From the NCBI RefSeq assembly GCF_004745805.1, contig NZ_SRLQ01000003.1, positions 372,001 through 436,000 of the forward strand: DNA of 64,000 bases. Direction: 5' to 3'. A program made the position numbers and the translations under genes. Shown one piece after another: positions 8,770 through 17,246 of this stretch. This stretch comes from Mycolicibacterium sp. CH28. Its GTDB lineage: Bacteria; Actinomycetota; Actinomycetes; Mycobacteriales; Mycobacteriaceae. Positions within the stretch are counted from its first letter, which is position 1, and each line of letters starts with the position of its first letter. The notes beneath the pieces were generated by a model. That model was not told the origin of the DNA. It saw only the letters and a program-made list of their open reading frames with translations, and ran no database searches.

Positions 8770-8883
8770 GGTCGGGACCTTTCTCAGGTGCTGCTCGCCG
8801 GTCTGTCCGGCGATCTGAAGACCACGCTATGGGCGCTGACGTGCCCCAGAAACGGGGTCGCAGCCCCTCGTCGCCACGACCCC

Positions 8884-8933
8884 ACTAGGGCTGTATCGGG
8901 GTTTCCACTAGGGGATTAGGGGATCCCTAGGGG
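8884..8933. promoter_or_regulatory. repeated CTAGGGG/TTAGGGG boxes upstream of iniB
   Basis: Four copies of the core [AC][CT]TAGGG(G) at 8884-8890, 8907-8914, 8915-8922 and 8926-8933, 115-164 bases upstream of the iniB start. The last copy lies in a CCCTAGGG palindrome. The same core occurs three times at 9657-9697, 119-159 bases upstream of the Rv0340-like gene. The common core and distance suggest activator sites. The nearby LuxR-type regulator IniR is the obvious candidate by inference. Confidence 0.6.
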
Positions 8934-8952
8934 TACGTGGCCAAACGACAAA

Positions 8953-8978
8953 ACCCCACGTCATAGGTGACGTGGGGT
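8953..8978 (-). terminator. hairpin terminator after the Rv0340-like gene
   Basis: A perfect 11-bp stem (ACCCCACGTCA / TGACGTGGGGT) with a 4-base loop. On the minus strand it is followed by TTTTGTCGTTT. It lies 15 bases past the stop of the gene at 8993 and before the iniB promoter region, so it separates the two transcripts. Confidence 0.75.
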
Positions 8979-8992
8979 AAGTGCCGGACGGG

Positions 8993-9538
8993 TCAGAAGA
9001 GGTCGAAGCCCTGGTGGTCGCCGGCGCCATGCGTGTCGTCGACATGCGAGTGGTCCCAGGCGGTGTGATCGACCCAGTCCGGTGCGGGGTCCAGCGCCTG
9101 GTCGTGCTCGAAGCCGGCGTCGATGACCTGTGGCGATGCGTCCGGCAGCGGCAGCCCCGCCGCAGACGGGTCGGCCCCGGGATCGGTGATCAGGGTGGTA
9201 TCGCCGGCCACGTGCTGGGCGGCGTCGGTGATCACCGGGTGAACATCGCTGGGCGATGTACCGGGCAGGTGGGCGTCGAAGGCATCGAAGGCGGCAGTTG
9301 CCGCGCCGCTTGCCCACACATTGGCATCGCCGCCCGACGCCCCAAAACTCGGGATGGCCCCGGACAGCGGACCGGACAGCGAGTCGGCCACCATCGGGAT
9401 CAGATTGTTGACATCAGCACTGGTCACGCCGGTGAGATGGGCGTCAGCGATCGCCGTGGCCGGATCAGCGGCATACCGCGCGGCGGCGTCGGGATCGCGC
9501 ACCAGCGACATCACGAAGTCGAGCAACGAGTTTGCCAT
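8993..9538 (-). CDS. Rv0340-like protein with IniB-type N-terminal domain
   Basis: 181 residues, ATG at 9538 with GGAGAAGG about 8 bases upstream. The N-terminus (MANSLLDFVMSLVRDPDAAA, with GVTSADVNNLIPMV further on) aligns with the first 55 residues of IniB: LxDxxxxLxRxxDAAxx, a TGV/GGV-S-A-x-V turn and a hydrophobic helix. The rest is Ala/Gly/Asp-rich with a His/Asp-rich C-terminus. In M. tuberculosis Rv0340, of about the same length, sits directly upstream of iniB. It has its own terminator and its own TTAGGGG boxes, so it is probably a separate transcript under the same regulator. Function unknown. Confidence 0.8.
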   Translation of the reverse strand: MANSLLDFVMSLVRDPDAAARYAADPATAIADAHLTGVTSADVNNLIPMVADSLSGPLSGAIPSFGASGGDANVWASGAATAAFDAFDAHLPGTSPSDVHPVITDAAQHVAGDTTLITDPGADPSAAGLPLPDASPQVIDAGFEHDQALDPAPDWVDHTAWDHSHVDDTHGAGDHQGFDLF

Positions 9539-9656
9539 GTGTCACACCTTCTCCCCTACCGCCGATAGCCACAGTGGAGTCCCAGCTGCTGCCCAGAATG
9601 TTATCGGCCGGTGCTGTTCTCGTGATCGGTGTCGAAGCCACCCGATGGGCGCCAGC

Positions 9657-9697
9657 GTTAGGGGGTACAGCCTTAGGGGGTTTGTCGACATTAGGGG
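9657..9697. promoter_or_regulatory. three TTAGGGG boxes between the Rv0340-like gene and the Hsp70-like/iniR operon
   Basis: GTTAGGGGG (9657-9665), CCTTAGGGGG (9671-9680) and ATTAGGGG (9690-9697) are direct repeats spaced about 14-18 bases apart. They stand 119-159 bases before the start of the Rv0340-like gene and 77-117 bases before the divergent Hsp70-like gene, so they could control both directions, including autoregulation of iniR. Confidence 0.6.
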
Positions 9698-9773
9698 ATG
9701 GCTGCCGGGTTTTGCGGCGGGCAGCCATTAAGGTGAAACCGGCCGCCGACGCGGCAGCGAAGGGATGTGCGAA

Positions 9774-11684
9774 TTGAGCGAATCGCTGGGGTTGTCGATC
9801 GGGGCGACCAACCTGGTGGCTGCCCGCCCGGGTCGTCAGCCGGTAACCCGCCGCTCGGTGCTGACATTGTTTGGCGATCGTCCTGCCGAAATCGGCGTTC
9901 CCTCCCAGAACCCCGACTTGACCACTCCCAACCTCGCCGCGGCCGGCCAGGTATTCCGAGGCTTCGTCGAGCGGGTGGGCGATCCCGTTCCGTTGGTGGC
10001 CCCTGACGGGTCACCGCATCGGGGCGAGGATCTGGTGGCCGAGGCGCTGGAGGCCATGGCCCGCACCCTCGACGACGGCCAGCCACCGTCGAGCCTGGTC
10101 GTCGCCGTTCCGGCGTACTGGGGTCCGGCGACGGTCGGCGCGCTTCGCGGTGCGCTGCGCACCAAGCCCATACTCTCCCCCAACGGTGTCCCGCCGACCC
10201 TGATCGCGGACGCCACCGCCGCCCTGGCTGCCCTGCAGGCCGACCCGGGCTTGCCCGGGAAGGGCGTGGTGGCGTTGTGCGATTTCGGCGGCAGCGGCAC
10301 CAGCATCACCCTTGCCGATGCCGGCGCGAACCTGCAGCCGATCGGCGAGACGGTGCGCTTCGCCGACTTCTCCGGAGAACAGATCGACCAGGCCCTGTTG
10401 ACCCACGTGCTCGCCGGCCTGCGCGACGCCAACGCCGACCCGGCCAGCACGGCGGCGGTCGGGGCGCTGACCCGACTGCGGGACGCATGCCGACTGGCCA
10501 AGGAGGGACTGTCCTCGCAGACGGCCGTCGTGGTGCCGGCCGAACTACCGGGGGTGCGTTCCGACGTCCGGGTCACCCGCGCCGAGCTGGAAGCCCTGAT
10601 CGAGCAGCCGCTGGCGGGTTTCCTCGATGCGCTCGGAGACGCGCTGGAACGCAACAGGATTCCTGCGGTCAATCTGGCAGCCGTGGCCACGGTCGGCGGC
10701 GGCGCAGCGATACCTATTCTGACCCAACGACTTTCGGAAGAACTGCGGGTGCCGGTGATCACCACCCCGCAGCCCGGCCTCAATGCCGCGATCGGCGCCG
10801 CGGTGATCGCGGCGCGCGGCAGCGCGCCGGACGCACCGACGAGCATGGCGATCGCCGCCGCCGACGCACCTACCGGACTGGCCCCGGCGGCATGGGCGAC
10901 TGGAGCGGCGGGACAGGCGGCGAACGAGTCGGCCACCGATGGTTCACCGTCGGCGACCTTCCGCGCGCTGGCCTGGTCGCAGGACGACGCTCCCGGCGAT
11001 GAGCCGGTGCCCTACTCGGGCGAGGACTACACCGTCGACTACGCCGAGCAGGCCGCCGCCACCGGCGCGCGCCCCATGGTCGAGTTCGAACCGAATGGGG
11101 ATGAGGCGGCGCTGGCCGACACGCCGGTGCCCTGGTACCGGCGTCCGCCGCTGTTGTTCGGCATCGCTGCGGCCCTGGCCGCGGTGACCGTCGGCGGGCT
11201 GGCGGTCACCCTGACCAGTTCCGACAGCACACCAACCACCACGACGACCCGCGTCACCAAGCCCGGCGAGCAGCCAAGCGACGCTCCGAGCACCAATGTT
11301 GCGCCGCCGCAGACGGTGACGATCACCGGCTCGGACGGCAGCCCGACGCAGTCGACCATCCCGGCGCCCTCCACGACTCCGGCCACGACTACCACCACTG
11401 CGCCGACCACCACGACAACCACACCCACGACGACAACCACAACAACGACCACCACTACAACCACGACGACACCGACCACGACACCGACCACGACGACCAC
11501 AACCACCACTCCGCCCACGACGACGACCACCACACCGCCACCGACCACGACGACGACCGTCGCGCCGCCGACCACCACCATCACCCCGCCACCGACCACC
11601 ACCGTCGCGCCGCCACCGACCACCACGGTCGCACCGCCGCCGACGCACCAGAATCTCACCGGCGTGACTGCCCCGGAAAGTTAG
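9774..11684 (+). CDS. membrane-anchored Hsp70-like protein with Thr-rich tail
   Basis: I place the start at TTG 9774 because AAGGG (9760-9764) then has 9-base spacing; an in-frame ATG at 9765 touches the same AAGGG and would add three residues. The N-terminal ~360 residues are an actin/Hsp70-type ATPase domain (LSIGATNLVAA start, VALCDFGGSGTSITL phosphate loop, VATVGGGAAIPIL adenosine loop). An acidic linker follows, then TPVPWYRRP and one membrane helix, then about 150 residues of almost pure Thr/Pro repeats. No substrate-binding domain is visible. It shares the PWYR-helix module with three genes in this locus. The stop is 7 bases before iniR, so it is probably one operon. Role unknown; sensing or scaffold inferred. 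Confidence 0.8.
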   Translation: MSESLGLSIGATNLVAARPGRQPVTRRSVLTLFGDRPAEIGVPSQNPDLTTPNLAAAGQVFRGFVERVGDPVPLVAPDGSPHRGEDLVAEALEAMARTLDDGQPPSSLVVAVPAYWGPATVGALRGALRTKPILSPNGVPPTLIADATAALAALQADPGLPGKGVVALCDFGGSGTSITLADAGANLQPIGETVRFADFSGEQIDQALLTHVLAGLRDANADPASTAAVGALTRLRDACRLAKEGLSSQTAVVVPAELPGVRSDVRVTRAELEALIEQPLAGFLDALGDALERNRIPAVNLAAVATVGGGAAIPILTQRLSEELRVPVITTPQPGLNAAIGAAVIAARGSAPDAPTSMAIAAADAPTGLAPAAWATGAAGQAANESATDGSPSATFRALAWSQDDAPGDEPVPYSGEDYTVDYAEQAAATGARPMVEFEPNGDEAALADTPVPWYRRPPLLFGIAAALAAVTVGGLAVTLTSSDSTPTTTTTRVTKPGEQPSDAPSTNVAPPQTVTITGSDGSPTQSTIPAPSTTPATTTTTAPTTTTTTPTTTTTTTTTTTTTTTPTTTPTTTTTTTTPPTTTTTTPPPTTTTTVAPPTTTITPPPTTTVAPPPTTTVAPPPTHQNLTGVTAPES

Positions 11685-11691
11685 CCTGCCG

Positions 11692-14217
11692 GTGGCTGAT
11701 TCGACGCTGGCGCCCACCCTGCCGCCGACGGTCACCGCCGTGCTGGGCGCGCTGGGGACCAGCCCGGTCAAGCTCGTCGTGACCGGTGGTGTCGGCTCGG
11801 GTAAGAGCACTGTGCTGGCGGCGATCCGCGAAACCCTCCGTGACGCCGGAGTCGTTGTGCTGACCCGGACGCCGGACGCCGAGGATCGGGCAACCGCGGT
11901 CGTCGTCGACGATGCCCACCTGCTTGATGACAGCGAATTGCGCAGGCTCACCGTGCTCGCCGGCGAGCCCTCCTCGACGGTCATCATCGCCACCCAACCC
12001 CGCGGCAACGACGACAACCTGCGCACCCTGATAGCGGCGATCGAGCGGGACCGACCGCGAATCACCCTTGAACCGTTGATATCTGGCGATATCTCCCGGC
12101 TGCTCACCGATCCGTCCGGCCATCCACCCCGCGCCGAATTGGTCACCACCGTGATGCTCGCGACCTCGGGCATACCCTTCCTCGTCGCCGCCGCGCTCGC
12201 TTCGGCGCGGCCTTACTCGGCGGCGTCGCTCACCCAAGCGGCGTTGTTCGCGCTCATCGATCGGTTGCGCGCGCTCGACGAGCCGGAGCTGGATGCGCTG
12301 TTGATCGCTTCGCTCAGTCGCGACCTCGGTGCCGCCGATATCGCTGCGGCGCTTGATGTTCCATCCGATGAGGCCAGAGCGCTCATCGATCGGGCCCGCG
12401 CTACTGGATTGGTCGAGCCCGCACACAGCCCGCATTTTGTGCGGTCGGTGCATCGCGCCGCGGCGCAGATCCTGGGCACCGCACGCCACCATGACGTCGA
12501 AACCGCCCTGCTGCGATCGCAGATCGCCATGTCCACGCTCTCACCCGAGCTGGCGCTGCGGCTGGCCGAACACGGCGTCCGCGACGAGCAACTCGCCGAT
12601 GTTCTGCGCCGGCAGGCCTCCTCGGCCCGGGCCGAGCCGGCAGCGGCTGCCCAGCTGTATCGGGCCGCGGTCGACGCGGGCGCGGTGGAACTGCGCGCGC
12701 AGCTGGCCGACGCGCTGGCCCTTGCCGGTGACTGCCCGGCCGCCGCGCGCGAGGCCGACGACCTGCTCGGCTCCGGCGATCCCGCCGAGCGGGCCGCGGC
12801 GGTCCGGGTGGCGGCCAGCGTCGCAATGAACAATGGCAACTCCGCGCAGGCCGCCGAACTGTTCAGCTGGCTGGGCCCATATCCGGACGCGGCGGTGACC
12901 GCCGCAGCGGCGATTGCGTTGACCGCAACCGGCGACGCCGCCGCTGCCCAGCGGGCGTTGGCCGCCGAGAGCGCGGGACCGCCGACGGCCGCGTCGCGTG
13001 CAGCACGGAGCCTGGCCGACGGTCTGCTGGCGACGATCAGTTCGCCCTATTCGGTCGCCGCCGCCAAGCTCGGCGCGGCAATGGCGGCCGAGTACTCGGC
13101 GGCTCAGGTGCTGCCCGACAGCCCGGCTGCACTCGTCACGCTCGCGGCACTGCACGGCGGTGACCCGGTGCGGGCGCGCAGTGTCATCGCCCGCGCCGTG
13201 CGCGCCGACCGGGATGGCGACGACGCTTTGTACGGGCAGCGGCACCACCTGTTGCTGGCCTGGGCCAGGATGCAGGACGGTCAGTTCACCGCGGCCGCGT
13301 CCGACATCGCCGGGATCGATGCCGCCCAACCCGAGGGCACCGGCCGGGGCGGCGCGGGCCTGCAACGCCGGGATGCGCTGTGGGCGTCAGCGCTGCGCAC
13401 CGCACTGGCCCGGCGTGGTGGCGACGCCGGAGCTCTACAACGGCATTGGTATGCCGCAATGGAGGTGCTGGCGGAGTATTCGGTCGATCTGTTCTCGCTG
13501 CTGCCGCTGGGCGAATTGTGGATGGCCTCGGCCCGACTGGGGCAGCAGGACCGCCTCGTGCCGGCACTCGAGCAGGCGTTCGCGGTGCTTGACTCACTGG
13601 ACAATCCGCTGACCTGGTCGGTTCCGCTGCACTGGGCGGGCGTGCATGCGGGGATCCTGGCCAGCGATCCCGCCGCGGTCGCCCCACACGGTCAGGCCCT
13701 GAGCGCCGCCACCGCACACAGCCCGTTCGCCAAGGCGCTAGCCGGGGCAGGGCGGACCTGGCTGCGGGTGCTTGCCGGACAGGTCGTCCCCGACGAGGTC
13801 AGCGCGGCCGCCCGCGGTCTGACGCAGTTCGGACTCACGGCCGATGCCACCCGCCTGGCCGGGCAGGCCGCACTGCAGGCCTCGGATCCGAAGGTGTCCG
13901 GACTCATGCTGCAGGTGGCCCGCGACTTGAAGCTGGCTGCCGGTGACGGCACGGTCGACGACGCAGCTGCTTCGGCGGCCGAACCGTCGGGTCCCGCATT
14001 CGCCGGTGCACGGCCGAGCTCGCCGTTGTCGGACCGCGAACGCGAAGTGGCCGGGCTGCTTCTGCTGGGCATGCCCTACCGCGATATCGGCGCGCAGTTG
14101 TTCATCTCGGCCAAGACCGTTGAGCACCACGTCGCCCGCATCCGGCGCCGGCTGGGCGCAGAGTCTCGGTCGGAGATGTTGTCGATGCTGAGGGCGATCA
14201 TGACGCCGGACGGGTGA
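11692..14217 (+). CDS. iniR: LuxR-family ATPase regulator IniR (Rv0339c homologue)
   Basis: 841 residues, GTG start after GGAAAG. Walker A TGGVGSGKST (31-40), Walker B VVVDDAHLLDD (about 70-80), a long helical, repeat-like middle region, and a C-terminal LuxR/NarL HTH (about 777-835: LSDREREVAGLLLLGMPYRD, then FISAKTVEHHVARIRRRLG). This is the STAND/LAL-type layout: nucleotide-binding switch, sensor repeats, DNA-binding end. The M. tuberculosis homologue Rv0339c (about 832 residues) lies beside iniBAC. IniR has been described as the activator of the ini genes and linked to trehalose sensing. The TAGGGG boxes upstream of iniB and the Rv0340-like gene are its likely sites (inference). Confidence 0.88.
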   Translation: MADSTLAPTLPPTVTAVLGALGTSPVKLVVTGGVGSGKSTVLAAIRETLRDAGVVVLTRTPDAEDRATAVVVDDAHLLDDSELRRLTVLAGEPSSTVIIATQPRGNDDNLRTLIAAIERDRPRITLEPLISGDISRLLTDPSGHPPRAELVTTVMLATSGIPFLVAAALASARPYSAASLTQAALFALIDRLRALDEPELDALLIASLSRDLGAADIAAALDVPSDEARALIDRARATGLVEPAHSPHFVRSVHRAAAQILGTARHHDVETALLRSQIAMSTLSPELALRLAEHGVRDEQLADVLRRQASSARAEPAAAAQLYRAAVDAGAVELRAQLADALALAGDCPAAAREADDLLGSGDPAERAAAVRVAASVAMNNGNSAQAAELFSWLGPYPDAAVTAAAAIALTATGDAAAAQRALAAESAGPPTAASRAARSLADGLLATISSPYSVAAAKLGAAMAAEYSAAQVLPDSPAALVTLAALHGGDPVRARSVIARAVRADRDGDDALYGQRHHLLLAWARMQDGQFTAAASDIAGIDAAQPEGTGRGGAGLQRRDALWASALRTALARRGGDAGALQRHWYAAMEVLAEYSVDLFSLLPLGELWMASARLGQQDRLVPALEQAFAVLDSLDNPLTWSVPLHWAGVHAGILASDPAAVAPHGQALSAATAHSPFAKALAGAGRTWLRVLAGQVVPDEVSAAARGLTQFGLTADATRLAGQAALQASDPKVSGLMLQVARDLKLAAGDGTVDDAAASAAEPSGPAFAGARPSSPLSDREREVAGLLLLGMPYRDIGAQLFISAKTVEHHVARIRRRLGAESRSEMLSMLRAIMTPDG

Positions 14218-14312
14218 GGAAAGCCCCCGAGGATGCAGCACCGCCACCAAGTTAGGACAGCCTTTGTAGCGTTGCTAACGGCCGAGATGCAACTATGAGC
14301 TGGATTGGAGTC

Positions 14313-14357
14313 AAGTTACTGGTTGGTAACTTGCACTAAGTTACCACAGAGTAACTT
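14313..14357. promoter_or_regulatory. two tandem AAGTTAC-N6-GTAACTT palindromes
   Basis: Two perfect 20-bp dyads, 14313-14332 and 14338-14357, have identical arms (AAGTTAC / GTAACTT) and different 6-base spacers. They are 25 bases apart centre to centre and end 18 bases before the GTG of the Fe-S oxidoreductase gene. The arrangement is typical of a TetR/GntR-type repressor site overlapping a promoter. The regulator is not identifiable here. Confidence 0.7.
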
Positions 14358-14375
14358 ACGACAGGGAGGCAACCC

Positions 14376-17228
14376 GTGAGCGCTCTCGACTGGGGCAGGC
14401 TGGTGGTTGGCCTGCTGGCCACCGCCGTGGTGTTGGTGTTCGCCGCACGCCGCGTGCAGTTCTTGACCAACCTGATCCGGTCGGGCCAGCCCGTCGGTGA
14501 CGAGGCCGGCCGCAAGGACGACATCCCCGCTCGGATCAAAGCTCAATTCACCGAAGTCTTCGGGCAGAAGAAACTCCTGAAGTGGTCCATCCCTGGCATC
14601 GCCCACTTCTTCACCATGTGGGGCTTCTTCATTCTCGCCACGGTGTACCTCGAGGCCTACGGCGTTCTGTTCAATCCGGAATTCCATATTCCGTTGGTCG
14701 GCCGGTGGAATGCGCTGGGCTTCCTGCAGGACTTCTTCGCTGTCGCCGTGCTCCTCGGCATCGTCGTCTTCACGATCATCCGGCTGCGCTCCGAGCCCAA
14801 GCAGTACGGCCGCACATCCCGGTTCTACGGTTCCCACACCGGCGGCGCTTGGCTGATTCTGCTCATGATCTTCCTGGTCATCCTGACCTACGCGTTCTTC
14901 CGCGGCGCCTCTGTCAACGCACTCGGTGAGGACTTCCCCTACGGCTGGGGCGCCTTCTTCTCGCATGGCATGGGCGTCGTGCTGGCCCCGCTCGGGCACA
15001 CCGCCAACGTGTGGATCGAGACCATCGCCCTGATGGGCCACATCGGCGTCATGCTGGCGTTCCTGCTGATCGTGCTGCACTCCAAGCACCTCCACATCGG
15101 CCTCGCGCCGATCAACGTCACCTTCAAGCGGCTGCCCAACGCCCTGGGTCCGCTGCTGCCCGTGGAATACAAGGGTGAGCCGGTCAACTTCGAGGATCCC
15201 GCAGAGGACGCCGTGCTCGGCCGCGGCAAGATCGAGGACTTCACCTGGAAGGGCTACCTCGACTTCGCCACCTGCACCGAGTGCGGTCGCTGCCAGTCGC
15301 AGTGCCCCGCGTGGAACACCGGAAAGCCGTTGTCGCCCAAGCTCGTCATCATGAACCTGCGCGACCACCTGTTCGCCAAGGCGCCCTACATCATCGGTGG
15401 CAAGCCGATCCCCAACGGTGAGAACGAAGCCGAACAGTTCGCCTCCGCCGAGGGCGGCTTCGTCGAGACCAAGCACGACGTCCACGACCACGTCCCGGAG
15501 TCCGGTTTCGAGCGCGTCCTTGGCTCCGGTCCGGCGCAGGCGACCCGTCCCCTGGTGGGCACCGCCGAGCAGCTCGGCGTGATCGACCCCGACGTGCTGT
15601 GGTCCTGCACCACCTGTGGCGCCTGCGTGGAGCAGTGTCCGGTGGACATCGAGCACATCGACCACATCGTCGACATGCGTCGATACCAGGTGATGATGGA
15701 GTCGGAGTTCCCCAGCGAGCTCGGTGTTCTGTTCAAGAACCTGGAGAACAAGGGCAACCCGTGGGGGCAGAACGCCTCGGACCGCACCAACTGGATCGAC
15801 GAGGTCGAGTTCGACGTCCCGGTGTTCGGCAAGGACGTCGACAGCTTCGTCGGTTACGAATACCTGTTCTGGGTCGGCTGCGCCGGCGCCTACGAGGATC
15901 GCGCCAAGAAGACCACCAAGGCCGTCGCCGAGCTGCTGGCCGTCGCGGGCGTGAAGTTCCTGGTTCTGGGCACCGGAGAGACCTGCACCGGCGACTCGGC
16001 ACGGCGCTCCGGCAACGAGTTCCTGTTCCAGCAGCTGGCCGCCCAAAACGTCGAGACCCTCAACGATCTGTTCGAGGGGGTCGAGCGGGTCGACCGCAAG
16101 ATCGTGGTCACCTGCCCGCACTGCTTCAACACCTTGGGCCGCGAATACCCGCAGGTGGGTGGCAATTTCACGGTGCTGCACCACACCCAGCTGCTCAACC
16201 GCCTGGTGCGGGACAAGAAGTTGGTGTCGGTCAAGCCGGTCGGCCAAGACATCACCTACCACGACCCGTGCTACCTGGGCCGACACAACAAGGTCTACGA
16301 CGCACCGCGTGAGCTGATCGACGCGTCTGGCGCGACACTGACGGAGATGCCCCGCCACGCCGACCGTGGCCTGTGCTGCGGCGCTGGTGGTGCGCGCATG
16401 TGGATGGAAGAGCACATCGGCAAGCGTGTCAACACCGAACGCACCGAGGAAGCCATCGACACTGGCGCTTCCAAGATCGCCACCGGCTGCCCGTTCTGTC
16501 GCGTGATGATCTCCGACGGCGTCGACGACGTCGCCGCCACGCGCGATATCGAGAAGGTCGAGGTCCTCGACGTTGCCCAGCTGCTGTTGGGCTCGCTGGA
16601 TCTGAGCACGGTCACGCTGCCGGAGAAGGGTGCGGCGGCGAAGGCGGCTGCTGCGGCAGCCCCGGTCGCGGCCCCGGCGGCACCGAAGGCAGAACCAGCC
16701 CCAGCTGCTGCGCCCGCCGAAGCGGCGCCGGCGGCTCCGGCCAAGGAAGCACAACCCGTCAAGGGCCTCGGCATCTCAGGTGGTGCGAAGCGGCCCGGCG
16801 CCAAGAAGGCCGCAGAACCAGCAGCGGCAGCACCTGCCGCCGCGGCACCGGCCACTGGGGCACAGCCGGTCAAGGGCCTGGGCATCGCGGGTGGCGCGAA
16901 GCGACCTGGCGCGAAGAAGGCGACCGCACCAGCCGCTGAACCGACCGCCGCGGCACCGACTGCCGAAGTGCCGTCGGAGGCGCCGGCGATTGAGGCACCG
17001 GCCGCCGCCGCTGTGCCGGTCAAGGGTCTGGGCATCGCCGCTGGCGCTCGTCGTCCCGGCGCCAAGAAGGCCGCCGCGGCACCCGCCGCCAAGGCCGAAG
17101 CGGAAACCGCTGCGCCGCAAGCGGAATCCTCAGCGCCCGAGCCTAAAGCCGAGGAACCGAAGGCCGAACAGCCACCGGTCAAGGGATTAGGCATCGCCCG
17201 GGGCGCACGACCGCCCGGCAAGCGCTAG
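14376..17228 (+). CDS. heme/iron-sulfur CCG-domain oxidoreductase (Rv0338c homologue)
   Basis: 950 residues, GTG start after AGGGAGG. N-terminal membrane part with several helices (about 1-240) resembling the heme-b subunit of nitrate/heterodisulfide reductases. Then two ferredoxin motifs, CTECGRCQSQCP (about 300) and CTTCGACVEQCP (about 411). Then a heterodisulfide-reductase-like C-terminal half with two CCG-type modules (GLCCGAGG about 668; GCPFC about 708). The last ~210 residues are Ala/Pro/Lys-rich with four copies of the motif PVKGLGI..GA[KR]RPGAKK. The homologue Rv0338c is essential in M. tuberculosis according to transposon studies. Likely an electron-transfer protein linking quinones to an unknown partner. 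Two palindromes sit directly upstream. Confidence 0.88.
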   Translation: MSALDWGRLVVGLLATAVVLVFAARRVQFLTNLIRSGQPVGDEAGRKDDIPARIKAQFTEVFGQKKLLKWSIPGIAHFFTMWGFFILATVYLEAYGVLFNPEFHIPLVGRWNALGFLQDFFAVAVLLGIVVFTIIRLRSEPKQYGRTSRFYGSHTGGAWLILLMIFLVILTYAFFRGASVNALGEDFPYGWGAFFSHGMGVVLAPLGHTANVWIETIALMGHIGVMLAFLLIVLHSKHLHIGLAPINVTFKRLPNALGPLLPVEYKGEPVNFEDPAEDAVLGRGKIEDFTWKGYLDFATCTECGRCQSQCPAWNTGKPLSPKLVIMNLRDHLFAKAPYIIGGKPIPNGENEAEQFASAEGGFVETKHDVHDHVPESGFERVLGSGPAQATRPLVGTAEQLGVIDPDVLWSCTTCGACVEQCPVDIEHIDHIVDMRRYQVMMESEFPSELGVLFKNLENKGNPWGQNASDRTNWIDEVEFDVPVFGKDVDSFVGYEYLFWVGCAGAYEDRAKKTTKAVAELLAVAGVKFLVLGTGETCTGDSARRSGNEFLFQQLAAQNVETLNDLFEGVERVDRKIVVTCPHCFNTLGREYPQVGGNFTVLHHTQLLNRLVRDKKLVSVKPVGQDITYHDPCYLGRHNKVYDAPRELIDASGATLTEMPRHADRGLCCGAGGARMWMEEHIGKRVNTERTEEAIDTGASKIATGCPFCRVMISDGVDDVAATRDIEKVEVLDVAQLLLGSLDLSTVTLPEKGAAAKAAAAAAPVAAPAAPKAEPAPAAAPAEAAPAAPAKEAQPVKGLGISGGAKRPGAKKAAEPAAAAPAAAAPATGAQPVKGLGIAGGAKRPGAKKATAPAAEPTAAAPTAEVPSEAPAIEAPAAAAVPVKGLGIAAGARRPGAKKAAAAPAAKAEAETAAPQAESSAPEPKAEEPKAEQPPVKGLGIARGARPPGKR

Positions 17229-17246
17229 CCGGAACCCGCTCGCATT

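Noticed and set aside
11240..11680. Dense ACC/ACG tandem repeats as a minisatellite or CRISPR-like array
   Set aside because: The pattern follows Thr codons in an intact frame, without spacers; it is protein low complexity.
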